From contig NZ_CP102247.1 in the NCBI RefSeq assembly GCF_024599655.1, positions 186,001 through 250,000 on the forward strand: 64,000 bases of DNA. The letters are read 5' to 3'. Both the position numbers and the translations under genes were made by a program. Position 1 is the stretch's first letter; the number at the start of each line of letters is the position of its first letter. This document shows positions 14,720 through 23,420 of the stretch, piece by piece. The notes beneath the pieces are model-generated. The model had not been told where the DNA came from and ran no database searches. It was given only the letters and a program-made list of their open reading frames with translations. The DNA comes from Enterobacter asburiae (lineage in GTDB: Bacteria; Pseudomonadota; Gammaproteobacteria; Enterobacterales; Enterobacteriaceae).

Positions 14720-17221
14720 TCAGAGTTCTAATTCGTGTTGCAGCAGGGAGGCGATGGCCTCTTCTGAGCTGGCGTTGACCAGCGCGCTGCGGAAATCGTC
14801 ATGCATGATGCGGCGGGCCAGGCGGGAGAAAATACGCATATGCTGGTCGCCCGCGGCGTGTTTGTTCAGCGTCAGCATGATGATGAACTGTGCTTCTTCA
14901 TCTCCCCACATGACGGGGGATTTCAGGCGCGCAACGCTGATGGTGGATTGCTCAATATGCTCAGACTTGCTGTGCGGAATGGCGAAGCTGAAGCCAAGTC
15001 CGGTAGAGAAAACGGCTTCGCGCGCCCACAGATCGGCCTCCAGCTTGCGGGGGTAGCGGCAACGTCCGGCGAGCAGCAGGTTATCGGTCATCCCTTTCAT
15101 GACCTCTTCTTTACTGTTCCAGTCGTTATCCAGCGAAATACAGCGTGGCGTCACCAGCGGCGTGTCCTGCTGATTCATGCGGAACTGCGCCAGCAGGTGT
15201 TCCACTTCAAGCGAGGTGCGACACGCCATGGCCTGGTTCAGCAGCTGGCGGCAGGCGCGGCTATCAAGCTGTGCCAGGCGCGCCTTGGTTGCCGGAATGG
15301 CGGGCGACCCCATGCTCAGCTCGTCCAGTCCCAGCCCCACCAGCAGCGGCAGCACTGAACCTTTTGCGCCCAGCTCGCCGCACAGGCCAATCCATTTCCC
15401 CTGGCGATGGACGGCCTGTACCGCATAATCCAGCGCCCTCAGGAAGGCCGGGTTCAGGCTGTTGTAGTGGCGTGTGACTTTGGCGTTGTCGCGGTCGACG
15501 GCCAGCAGATACTGCGTCAGGTCATTGCTGCCGATGCTAAAGAAATCAATCTCTTCACAGCACTGATCGATGATGAACATCACCGAAGGCACTTCCAGCA
15601 TGATGCCGAGCGGGATTTTTTCATCGAACGGAATATGTTCAGCGCGAAGCTGCTGTTTCGCTTCGGCAAGTTTCTCTTTCACCCACAGGATCTCTTCCAT
15701 AGAGGAGATCATCGGGATCATGATCTTCAGGCTGCCGTGAGCAGAGGCACGCAGGATCGCCCGAAGCTGGGTGATGAAAAGGGCTGCATACTCTTCGTAA
15801 ATACGTACGGCGCGGTAGCCGAGGAACGGGTTATTTTCCGCCGGGATATTCAGGTATTCCACCGGCTTATCGCCGCCAATATCCATGGTGCGCACGATAA
15901 TGCTGCGCCCGTTTGCACTTTCCAGCGCCTGACAGAAAATGTTGTACAGCTCGTTTTCACCGGGCGCGCTGCTGCGGTCCATATACAGCATTTCGGTGCG
16001 GAACAGGCCAACGCCCTCGGCGCCGTTACCGAATGCCGCCTGCGCTTCCACCGCGTGGGCGATGTTCGCAGCAATCTCAATGCGCAAGCCATCGGCGGTT
16101 CTGGCTTCCCGATCGAGCCAGATACGCTGCTGCTCGCGTAGTGCCTGTTGTACCCGTGCTTCCTGGCGGTAGTAGCGCGCTACCGCATCGCTGGCGTTGA
16201 CCACGACCGCACCGGCATTGCCATCAATAAATACGGGTTTATTGCGCCACAGCAGCAGGCTTTCACTGTCAACGCCCACCAGCGTCGGAATATTAAAGGA
16301 ACGTGCAAGAATGACGGTGTGCGAGGTTGTTCCGCCGCTTTTTAACAGCAGCCCCTTAAGTAAGGTTTTATCGAGTTCCAGGAATTGGCCGGGCGTAAGA
16401 TCATCCGCCAGACAAACGCTCTGCTGAGTTAGCTGTCCCGGTGCCGGGAAGCGTTGTTCACCATAAATCTGTTGTAAAAGTTGATAGCAGACATCGCGCA
16501 CATCCAGCACGCGTTCCTGCAGATAGCTGCTGCTGGAACGAGAGAACGTATCGCAGAAATGGTTGGCTGTGGCGATTGTCGCTTGCGCGCAGCTTAGCCC
16601 CTGGCTCAAGCCCGCAAGCAGATGCTGGCGTAAAGAGGTATCCGTCGCGAGCGATCGATGTGCCTCAAGAATGGCGCCGGCGGTGCTGTCGCTGTCCAGC
16701 GCGCGAAGCTCAATGTTTTTCACCAGCAGGATGAGGCCGTTATCCAGCGCGGACTGCTCCTCTTCTGGGCTTTTTGCATCGGGCAAATCCGTCAGTGCAT
16801 TGAGATCCAGCAAGGTCAGCAAGGTTAACACGCCCCGGGCGCTACCGCTGCAAACGGGCAGGGCGCGGAAAAGCGTTGGGTTAAGGCGCGAGAGGGATTC
16901 TGGCAGCGGATCGCGCTCAATATTGATGTCTTCTGCGAGCGGCGCATCACAGTGTGGAAACTCTTCCCGGAGCCACTGTTCCAGCTGTTGATGGGCGCTC
17001 TGCTCATCTTCGCCTTGGATCACCAGTCGACAGGCGTCGCCTGCCAGCGTGTCGGTGCCAATAAGTGCCAGTGCGCTCTTGGCATTTCCTTTGCGGTCAG
17101 TGCGCAGGTTATGCCACTCGATCTGTGAGATAAACGTATTGCACAGCGTCTCCACATGACTTGCCGGACGCGCGTGCACCCCGTTGGGCAATTCACAGGT
17201 AAATTCCACTACCAGAGCCAT
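14720..17221 (-). CDS. ptsA: Multidomain PTS protein: HPr - enzyme I - fructose-type IIA
   Basis: Cytoplasmic phosphorelay protein that takes phosphate from PEP and passes it to a IIB protein, a complete PTS front end in one chain. Domains: HPr-like (about 1-85, His16 in NGVHARPAS), enzyme I (about 120-680, His301 in GGTTSHTVILARS) and fructose-type IIA (about 690-833, His750 in FAIPHSKSEH). The start at 17221 (MALVVEF) gives 833 residues as in E. coli; six in-frame codons upstream are excluded. It is first in the operon with fsaB and gldA and divergent from frwC, whose IIB/IIC proteins it presumably serves. Confidence 0.96.
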   Translation of the reverse strand: MALVVEFTCELPNGVHARPASHVETLCNTFISQIEWHNLRTDRKGNAKSALALIGTDTLAGDACRLVIQGEDEQSAHQQLEQWLREEFPHCDAPLAEDINIERDPLPESLSRLNPTLFRALPVCSGSARGVLTLLTLLDLNALTDLPDAKSPEEEQSALDNGLILLVKNIELRALDSDSTAGAILEAHRSLATDTSLRQHLLAGLSQGLSCAQATIATANHFCDTFSRSSSSYLQERVLDVRDVCYQLLQQIYGEQRFPAPGQLTQQSVCLADDLTPGQFLELDKTLLKGLLLKSGGTTSHTVILARSFNIPTLVGVDSESLLLWRNKPVFIDGNAGAVVVNASDAVARYYRQEARVQQALREQQRIWLDREARTADGLRIEIAANIAHAVEAQAAFGNGAEGVGLFRTEMLYMDRSSAPGENELYNIFCQALESANGRSIIVRTMDIGGDKPVEYLNIPAENNPFLGYRAVRIYEEYAALFITQLRAILRASAHGSLKIMIPMISSMEEILWVKEKLAEAKQQLRAEHIPFDEKIPLGIMLEVPSVMFIIDQCCEEIDFFSIGSNDLTQYLLAVDRDNAKVTRHYNSLNPAFLRALDYAVQAVHRQGKWIGLCGELGAKGSVLPLLVGLGLDELSMGSPAIPATKARLAQLDSRACRQLLNQAMACRTSLEVEHLLAQFRMNQQDTPLVTPRCISLDNDWNSKEEVMKGMTDNLLLAGRCRYPRKLEADLWAREAVFSTGLGFSFAIPHSKSEHIEQSTISVARLKSPVMWGDEEAQFIIMLTLNKHAAGDQHMRIFSRLARRIMHDDFRSALVNASSEEAIASLLQHELEL

Positions 17222-17335
17222 ACACACTCCTGAAACCAATCATCATTCATTGGGGAACAGCATACGAGTGTGTTGATGGCGCACGCCATGTGACAAATCT
17301 GCCAAAAGCTGGACAAATGTAATATCAGGTGAAAA

Positions 17336-17351
17336 GTGAGATTTAACTCAC
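17336..17351. promoter_or_regulatory. Palindrome in the ptsA-frwC divergent region (possible CRP-type site)
   Basis: GTGAG-ATTTAA-CTCAC is a perfect inverted repeat in the 305-base gap between the divergent ptsA and frwC operons. Its GTGA and TCAC cores are 8 rather than 6 bases apart, so it is at best a non-standard CRP site. No other clear element was seen in this gap. Confidence 0.4.
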
Positions 17352-17526
17352 AGGTTGTGGTGGTTTGTCTTAAGCGTAGCGTCTATCAGAAATATCGAGG
17401 CAGATCGCATTTTTATTTCGATATTACAAAAATCCAGTAAATGGCCTTTTTGTCTCCTGTCCGCCGTCTTCCTGATTGCCTATTGTTTGCCACAACATCT
17501 TTATGGTTTTAGGCCAGGAGCGACAT

Positions 17527-18606
17527 ATGAAAGAGTTGGTGCATATTCTCAAGAACACGCGGCAGCATCTGATGACCGGGGTGTCGCACATGATCCCGTT
17601 CGTGGTCGCGGGCGGTATTTTGCTGGCGGTTTCGGTCATGCTGTACGGCAAGGGCGCGGTACCGGATGCCGTAACCGATCCCAACCTCAAAAAGCTATTC
17701 GATATCGGCGTGGCGGGGTTAACGCTGATGGTGCCTTTCCTGGCCGCCTATATTGGCTACTCCATTGCCGAACGTGCAGCGCTTGCTCCCTGCGCTATTG
17801 CCGCGTGGGTCGGTAACAGCTTCGGTGCGGGGTTCTTCGGCGCCATTATTGCCGGGATCCTCGGCGGGATTGTGGTCTGGTATCTGAAAAAACTGCCGGT
17901 CCCGAAAGTCCTGCGCTCCGTCATGCCTATCTTCATCATCCCTATCATCGGCACCTTTGTTACCGCGGGCATCATGATGTGGGGTCTGGGTGAACCAGTT
18001 GGTGCGTTGACGACGGGCTTAACCCAGTGGCTGCAAGGAATGCAGCAGGGCAGCATCGTCGTGTTGGCCATCATCATTGGGTTGATGCTGGCCTTCGACA
18101 TGGGCGGCCCGATTAATAAAGTCGCCTATGCCTTCATGCTGATCTGCGTTGCTCAGGGCGTCTACACCGTGGTGGCGATTGCGGCGGTAGGCATCTGCGT
18201 TCCACCGCTGGGATTAGGCCTGGCGACGCTGATTAATCGCAAGAATTTTACCGGTGAAGAGCGTGAAGCGGGAAAGGCTGCATTAGTGATGGGCTGCGTA
18301 GGGGTCACCGAAGGGGCCATTCCGTTCGCCGCTGCTGACCCTCTGCGTGTCATTCCCTCCATCATGCTGGGATCGGCATGTGGCGCAGTGACGGCTGCCG
18401 TGATGGGCGCGCAGTGTTATGCCGGCTGGGGCGGGCTCATCGTTCTCCCTGTGGTGGAGGGCAAACTGGGCTACATCGCGGCGGTCGCCGTAGGGGCTGT
18501 GGTGACGGCCCTTAGCGTCAACGTGCTGAAGAGTATTGCCCGCAAGAATGCAAAACCGGTCGATGAAAAAGAGGACGACCTGGATCTGGATTTCGAAATT
18601 AACTGA
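17527..18606 (+). CDS. frwC: Fructose-like PTS membrane permease IIC component FrwC
   Basis: Integral inner-membrane channel of a fructose-family PTS. It has 359 residues, as in E. coli FrwC, with about nine hydrophobic segments from residue 20 to 335, and the conserved GLGEPVGALT and GVTEGAIPFAAADPLR loops typical of fructose IIC proteins. An acidic tail (DEKEDDLDLDFEIN) ends the chain. The ATG at 17527 follows AGGAG. The upstream in-frame extension is rejected on homology and lack of a ribosome site. It is first gene of frwC-frwB-pflD-pflC-frwD. Confidence 0.95.
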   Translation: MKELVHILKNTRQHLMTGVSHMIPFVVAGGILLAVSVMLYGKGAVPDAVTDPNLKKLFDIGVAGLTLMVPFLAAYIGYSIAERAALAPCAIAAWVGNSFGAGFFGAIIAGILGGIVVWYLKKLPVPKVLRSVMPIFIIPIIGTFVTAGIMMWGLGEPVGALTTGLTQWLQGMQQGSIVVLAIIIGLMLAFDMGGPINKVAYAFMLICVAQGVYTVVAIAAVGICVPPLGLGLATLINRKNFTGEEREAGKAALVMGCVGVTEGAIPFAAADPLRVIPSIMLGSACGAVTAAVMGAQCYAGWGGLIVLPVVEGKLGYIAAVAVGAVVTALSVNVLKSIARKNAKPVDEKEDDLDLDFEIN

Positions 18607-18620
18607 GTGAGGAAGAGAAC

Positions 18621-18941
18621 ATGGCCCGAATTATCGCAGTAACAGCATGCCCGTCAGGCGTTGCCCATACCTACATGGCGGCCGAAGCGCTGGAAAGCGC
18701 CGCGAAAGCCAAAGGCTGGGAAGTGAAGGTTGAAACGCAGGGGTCGATTGGTCTTGAGAACGAGCTGAATGCTGAGGATATCGCCGCAGCGGATATGGTG
18801 ATCCTGACCAAAGATATCGGCATCAAGTTTGAAGAACGTTTTACCGGGAAAACCATCGTGCGCGTCAACATTAGCGACGCGGTAAAACGCGCCGACGCCA
18901 TCATGAACAAGATTGATGCCCACCTGGCGCAAACCGCCTGA
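18621..18941 (+). CDS. frwB: Fructose-like PTS IIB component FrwB
   Basis: Small cytoplasmic phosphocarrier, 106 residues. The active-site Cys10 in VTACPSGVAHTYMAAEAL accepts phosphate from a IIA domain (probably that of PtsA) and phosphorylates the sugar during transport by FrwC. It is 14 bases downstream of frwC. A GC-rich stem (CCCGCCCTTCGGGGCGGG, 18948-18965) separates it from pflD and could damp read-through. Confidence 0.96.
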   Translation: MARIIAVTACPSGVAHTYMAAEALESAAKAKGWEVKVETQGSIGLENELNAEDIAAADMVILTKDIGIKFEERFTGKTIVRVNISDAVKRADAIMNKIDAHLAQTA

Positions 18942-18992
18942 CGTTCTCCCGCCCTTCGGGGCGGGCTTGTTTTCCGTTACAGGAGTTCCCTC

Positions 18993-21290
18993 ATGACGAA
19001 TCGTACCCAACGTTTGAAAGACGCACTTTTTGCCAGCCCACGTGAAATCTCGCTTGAGCGTGCTTTGCTCTATACCGCCAGCCATCAGCAGACGGAAGGT
19101 GAGCCGGTTATCCTCAGGCGTGCAAAAGCCACGGCGTACATTCTTGACCATGTGAACATCGCGATTCGTGAGGAGGAACTAATTGCCGGAAACCGGACCG
19201 TTAAACCGCGTGCGGGCATCATGTCGCCTGAGATGGATCCGTACTGGCTGCTTAAGGAGTTGGACCAGTTTTCCACGCGTCCGCAGGACCGCTTTGACAT
19301 CAGCGATGAGGACAAGCAGACCTACCGTGACGTGCTGTATCCCTACTGGGAAAAACGGTCGATGAAGGATTTCATCAACAGCCAGATGACGGATGAGGTG
19401 AAAGCCGCTGTGGGGACGCAAATTTTCAGCGTCAACCAGACGGACAAAGGGCAGGGGCATATCATTATTGATTATCCGCGCCTGCTCAATAACGGCCTGG
19501 GTGCGCTGGTGGAGGAATTGCGCGAACACTGCGCCCGCGATGCGCAGAACACGTTTTATGCCGCAGCGCTGATTCTGCTTGAAGCGTCCCAGCGTCATAT
19601 TCTGCGCTACGCCGCGCTGGCTGAAACGCTTGCAACCGTCTGTGATGACGCTTCACGGCGTGAAGAATTACGGAAGATGGCAGAAATCTCGCGCCACAAC
19701 GCGCAGCATAAGCCACAAACGTTCTGGCAGGCGTGTCAGCTGTTCTGGTACATGAACGTCATTTTGCAGTATGAATCCAACGCCAGCTCGCTCTCTATCG
19801 GGCGCTTTGACCAGTACATGCTGCCCTTTTATCAGGCCTCGCTCTCACAAGGCGAAGATCCCGCGTTCCTGAAAGAGATTCTGGAATCGCTGTGGGTGAA
19901 GTGCAATGACGTGGTGCTTTTACGCTCGACCAGCAGCGCCCGCTATTTTGCCGGGTTCCCGACAGGCTATACCGCACTATTGGGCGGCCTGACGGAGAGC
20001 GGGCGTAGCGCGGTCAACGTGCTTTCCTTCCTGTGTCTGGATGCTTACCAGAGCGTTCAGCTTCCTCAACCTAACCTCGGCGTGCGGGTTAACGAACTTA
20101 TCGACCGGCCTTTCCTGCTAAAAACGGCGGAGACGATCCGCCTGGGTACCGGCATCCCGCAGATCTTCAATGATGAAGTGGTGGTGCCTGCCTTCCTCAA
20201 TCGGGGTGTGTCGCTGGAAGATGCCCGCGACTACGCGGTGGTTGGCTGTGTAGAGCTGTCGATTCCGGGGAAAACCTACGGTCTGCACGATATCGCGATG
20301 TTTAACCTGCTGAAGGTGATGGAAATCGCGATGCAGGAGAACGAAGGCAACGCAGGGCTGAGTTATGAAGGGTTGCTGGGGCATATTCGCGCCAAAATTA
20401 ATCACTACATTGCGCTGATGGTCGAGGGGAGCAATATCTGCGATATCGGCCATCGTGACTGGGCTCCGGTGCCGTTGCTCTCTTCTTTTATCAGCGATTG
20501 TCTGGAAGCGGGAAAAGACATTACCGACGGTGGCGCACGCTATAACTTTTCCGGCGTGCAGGGGATCGGGATAGCGAATCTGAGCGACTCGCTGCATGCC
20601 CTGAAAGGGCTGGTCTTTGAACAGCAGCGCTTAAGTTTTGACGAGCTGTTAGCCGTGTTAAACGCTAACTTTGCCACGCCTGAGGGCAAAAAAATCCGCG
20701 CCCGGTTGATCAATCGCTTCGAAAAATACGGCAATGATATCGATGATGTCGACAACATCAGCGCTGAACTGCTGCGCCACTACTGTAAAGAGGTCGAAAA
20801 ATACCGGAACCCGCGCGGCGGGCAGTTCACGCCCGGTTCTTATACCGTATCGGCACACGTACCGCTGGGGGCGGTGGTGGGGGCAACGCCCGATGGCCGT
20901 TTTGCCGGGGAGCAACTGGCAGACGGTGGGCTCTCGCCGATGCTGGGGCAAGATATGCAGGGCCCGACGGCGGTACTGAAATCGGTAAGTAAGCTGGATA
21001 ACTATCTGTTATCTAACGGTACGCTGCTAAACGTTAAATTCACCCCAGCGACGCTGGAAGGCGATGCCGGGCTGCAAAAGCTGGCGGATTTCCTTCGCGC
21101 CTTCACCCAGCTTAAGTTGCAGCATATCCAGTTCAACGTGGTGAATGCGGACACATTGCGTGAAGCGCAACAGCGTCCACAGGATTTTGCCGGGCTGGTG
21201 GTACGCGTTGCCGGATACAGCGCCTTCTTTGTTGAGTTATCGAAGGAGATCCAGGATGACATTATCCGCCGCACAGCGCATCAGCTGTGA
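18993..21290 (+). CDS. pflD: Glycyl radical enzyme PflD, substrate unknown
   Basis: Oxygen-sensitive radical enzyme of the pyruvate formate-lyase/diol dehydratase superfamily, 765 residues as in E. coli PflD. The radical glycine is Gly741 in RVAGYSAFF near the C-terminus; the thiyl-radical cysteine is Cys419 in VVGCVELSIPG. The single active-site Cys (no Cys-Cys pair as in true pyruvate formate-lyase) places it nearer the dehydratase/lyase branch than PFL itself. Position between PTS genes and its activase suggests a sugar- or polyol-derived substrate under anaerobic conditions. No reaction has been assigned here. Confidence 0.93.
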   Translation: MTNRTQRLKDALFASPREISLERALLYTASHQQTEGEPVILRRAKATAYILDHVNIAIREEELIAGNRTVKPRAGIMSPEMDPYWLLKELDQFSTRPQDRFDISDEDKQTYRDVLYPYWEKRSMKDFINSQMTDEVKAAVGTQIFSVNQTDKGQGHIIIDYPRLLNNGLGALVEELREHCARDAQNTFYAAALILLEASQRHILRYAALAETLATVCDDASRREELRKMAEISRHNAQHKPQTFWQACQLFWYMNVILQYESNASSLSIGRFDQYMLPFYQASLSQGEDPAFLKEILESLWVKCNDVVLLRSTSSARYFAGFPTGYTALLGGLTESGRSAVNVLSFLCLDAYQSVQLPQPNLGVRVNELIDRPFLLKTAETIRLGTGIPQIFNDEVVVPAFLNRGVSLEDARDYAVVGCVELSIPGKTYGLHDIAMFNLLKVMEIAMQENEGNAGLSYEGLLGHIRAKINHYIALMVEGSNICDIGHRDWAPVPLLSSFISDCLEAGKDITDGGARYNFSGVQGIGIANLSDSLHALKGLVFEQQRLSFDELLAVLNANFATPEGKKIRARLINRFEKYGNDIDDVDNISAELLRHYCKEVEKYRNPRGGQFTPGSYTVSAHVPLGAVVGATPDGRFAGEQLADGGLSPMLGQDMQGPTAVLKSVSKLDNYLLSNGTLLNVKFTPATLEGDAGLQKLADFLRAFTQLKLQHIQFNVVNADTLREAQQRPQDFAGLVVRVAGYSAFFVELSKEIQDDIIRRTAHQL

Positions 21291-22131
21291 CGTGGTTGAA
21301 ACGCGGGCCGATGTGGCGCGTATTTTCAACATCCAGCGCTACTCATTGAACGACGGACGCGGCATCCGTACGGTGGTTTTTTTTAAAGGCTGCCCTCACC
21401 GCTGTCCGTGGTGCGCGAATCCGGAGTCGATCTCGCCGAAAATCGAGACGGTGCGTCGGGAGAGTAAATGTCTGCGCTGTGCTCCCTGCCTGCGGGACGC
21501 TGAGGAGTGTCCCTCCGGCGCGTTCGAGCACATCGGGCGCGATGTGACCCTGGATGAGCTGGAAAACGAGGTAATGAAAGACGATGTCTTCTTTCGTTCC
21601 TCGGGAGGCGGGGTGACGCTTTCGGGCGGGGAAGTGTTGCTGCAGGCGCCTTTCGCGACACAGCTTCTACAGAGGCTGCGTCGTTTCGGCGTGCATACGG
21701 CCATCGAAACGGCAGGCGATGCGCCGTTGTCCCGACTCATGCCGCTGGCCCGCCAGTGTGATGAAGTGCTGTTTGATTTGAAGATCATGGACACGGCGCT
21801 GGCCCAATCAATTGTGGCAATGAATCTTCCCAGAGTGCTGGATAATTTCCGCCAGCTGGTGGCTGACGGGATAAACGTGATTCCCCGTGTCCCGCTTATT
21901 CCTGGCTATACGCTTAACGAAACGAACATGGCGCGCGTGCTGGCTTTCCTGCTACCTTCAGGAATACGGCAGCTGCATTTATTGCCCTTCCATCAGTATG
22001 GGGAGCCAAAATACCGTCTGCTAGGACAGGAGTGGGGAATGCGGCAAGCGAGCCCGCCGACAGAAGATGAGGTGCTAGCGATGCGTCTACTGGCCGAGCG
22101 CGAAGGTTTCATTGTTACTCTGGGAGGCTGA
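21256..22131 (+). CDS. pflC: Glycyl radical enzyme activase PflC (radical SAM)
   Basis: Radical SAM enzyme that installs the glycyl radical on PflD. Cys46, Cys50 and Cys53 in GCPHRCPWC form the CxxxCxxC [4Fe-4S] cluster. A ferredoxin-like Cys set (Cys72, 75, 78, 85) follows, as in activases of the dehydratase type. Start at 21256 by homology to E. coli PflC (MTLSAAQRISCD), with AGGAG-like GATCCAGG upstream; it gives 291 residues. It overlaps the end of pflD by 35 bases, implying translational coupling. Confidence 0.94.
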   Translation: MTLSAAQRISCDVVETRADVARIFNIQRYSLNDGRGIRTVVFFKGCPHRCPWCANPESISPKIETVRRESKCLRCAPCLRDAEECPSGAFEHIGRDVTLDELENEVMKDDVFFRSSGGGVTLSGGEVLLQAPFATQLLQRLRRFGVHTAIETAGDAPLSRLMPLARQCDEVLFDLKIMDTALAQSIVAMNLPRVLDNFRQLVADGINVIPRVPLIPGYTLNETNMARVLAFLLPSGIRQLHLLPFHQYGEPKYRLLGQEWGMRQASPPTEDEVLAMRLLAEREGFIVTLGG

Positions 22132-22133
22132 AC

Positions 22134-22490
22134 ATGACAGTGATAACGGGACGTCATCTGGTGGCGGTGACCGCGTGCGTCAGTGGCGTCGCACATACCT
22201 ATATGGCTGCCGAACGGCTGGAAAAGCTCTGCCAGCAGGAGAAGTGGAGCGTTAACATCGAGACGCAGGGAGCGCTGGGCGTTGAGAGCGAGCTTACGGA
22301 AGAGGACATTCAGCGTGCAGATGTCGTATTGCTCATTACTGATATCGAACTGGCGGGCAGTGAACGTTTCGAGCATACGCGCTACGTGAAGTGCGGTATT
22401 AACGCCTTTTTACGTGACCCACAAAAGGTGATGGGCGCGGTGCGTAAAATGCTATCCGCTCCGCAGCATACTCAGGTCATTCTGGACTAG
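22134..22490 (+). CDS. frwD: Second fructose-like PTS IIB component FrwD
   Basis: 118-residue IIB phosphocarrier paralogous to FrwB; the phospho-accepting cysteine is Cys15 in VTACVSGVAHTYMAAERL. It is two bases after pflC and ends the operon. Its last 14 bases overlap the 3' end of the converging yijO. It is unclear why one IIC protein should need two IIB partners; FrwD may be regulatory or serve another permease. Confidence 0.93.
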   Translation: MTVITGRHLVAVTACVSGVAHTYMAAERLEKLCQQEKWSVNIETQGALGVESELTEEDIQRADVVLLITDIELAGSERFEHTRYVKCGINAFLRDPQKVMGAVRKMLSAPQHTQVILD

Positions 22491-23325
22491 CGGCCTTCCC
22501 GGTGAGCTGGCTGTGATACTGGCGACGGTACTCTGACGGCGAACGCTCCGTGTTCTTGCGAAATAACCGGCAGAAATAGTTGCTGTCGACAAATCCGCAG
22601 GCATGCGCCACCTCTTTCACTTTTAAATCATACCCTTTCAACAGCTGGCGCGCGTGTTCCAGCCGGGTATGCGTCAGGTATTCATTGAAACCCACAGCGC
22701 CCGTTTTCTGGAACAGATGCGACAGGTAGTTTGGGGAGATATAAAACGCCTGCGCGACGGATTCCCGGGTAAGCGGAGTGGCGTAGTGTTCGTCAATATA
22801 GACCCGAATCGCTTCAAAGAGAGCCTGACTGCGGGAGGCGGTTTGGATCTGACTCCCCAGCAGGTCGACGCAGTGGCTAAGCAGGCTGGCGATAATCAGC
22901 CGCGCGGTTTGCTGCTCGTGCGGTTGCATCTGCATTTCATGGAGCGTTTGTAAGAGTAGCGATCCAATGCGCGGACCGCGGCGGGCAACGTGCTGCTTCG
23001 CCAGGTTACGAACGTCTACACCATCCCAGTGCAAAAGGCTAAACCCAAGCTGCTGTTTACCAAACAGGATGCTCAGCGTGGTTGCGGGGGCTTGCCATTG
23101 TGGATTATTCCAGCCGCCAGCCGGGACGTATAAAACATCACCCTGATGTAAAACGCAGTCAGCCAGGTCTTTCATCGAACCTTCGATCACCATCTCCAGA
23201 CGCGGAAAATCGACCTGCAAGGCAAATTCGGGGGCGGAGGTCGCAGGGTTTGCAAAATGCACCTGACGCAGCGGCGTTGTGCCGTTGATCAGGTCAGTCA
23301 GGATATGAGTGATGTCGTGGTGCAT
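22477..23325 (-). CDS. yijO: AraC-family transcriptional regulator YijO
   Basis: 282-residue regulator with an N-terminal cupin-like sensing domain (about 1-140) and a C-terminal AraC/XylS double helix-turn-helix (about 180-275; TRESVAQAFYISPNYLSHLF and the following VKEVAHACGFVDSNYFCRLF). It matches E. coli YijO in length. It converges on and overlaps the frw/pfl operon, so it is a reasonable candidate regulator of that cluster, though no direct evidence is visible. E. coli has eptC between yijO and ppc; here only a REP pair lies between them. Confidence 0.93.
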   Translation of the reverse strand: MHHDITHILTDLINGTTPLRQVHFANPATSAPEFALQVDFPRLEMVIEGSMKDLADCVLHQGDVLYVPAGGWNNPQWQAPATTLSILFGKQQLGFSLLHWDGVDVRNLAKQHVARRGPRIGSLLLQTLHEMQMQPHEQQTARLIIASLLSHCVDLLGSQIQTASRSQALFEAIRVYIDEHYATPLTRESVAQAFYISPNYLSHLFQKTGAVGFNEYLTHTRLEHARQLLKGYDLKVKEVAHACGFVDSNYFCRLFRKNTERSPSEYRRQYHSQLTGKAASPE

Positions 23326-23345
23326 GGTGTGGATACCAGGATATT

Positions 23346-23412
23346 GCCGGGTGGCGCTAACGCTTACCCGGCCTACTTAACGTAGGCCCGTGCAAGCGCA
23401 GCGCCGCCGGGC
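23346..23412. repeat. REP-like pair between yijO and ppc
   Basis: Two REP-type units, GCCGGGTGGCGCTAACG at 23346 and GCGCAGCGCCGCCGGGC ending at 23412, lie in opposite orientation around CCTACTTAACGTAGG (a BIME-like pair) after the ppc stop. Confidence 0.85.
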
Positions 23413-23420
23413 GTAAAGCA

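Noticed and set aside
21145..21255. Longer PflC start inside pflD
   Set aside because: It would give 37 extra residues unlike any activase. The start at 21256 has a ribosome-site-like GATCCAGG and the known N-terminus.
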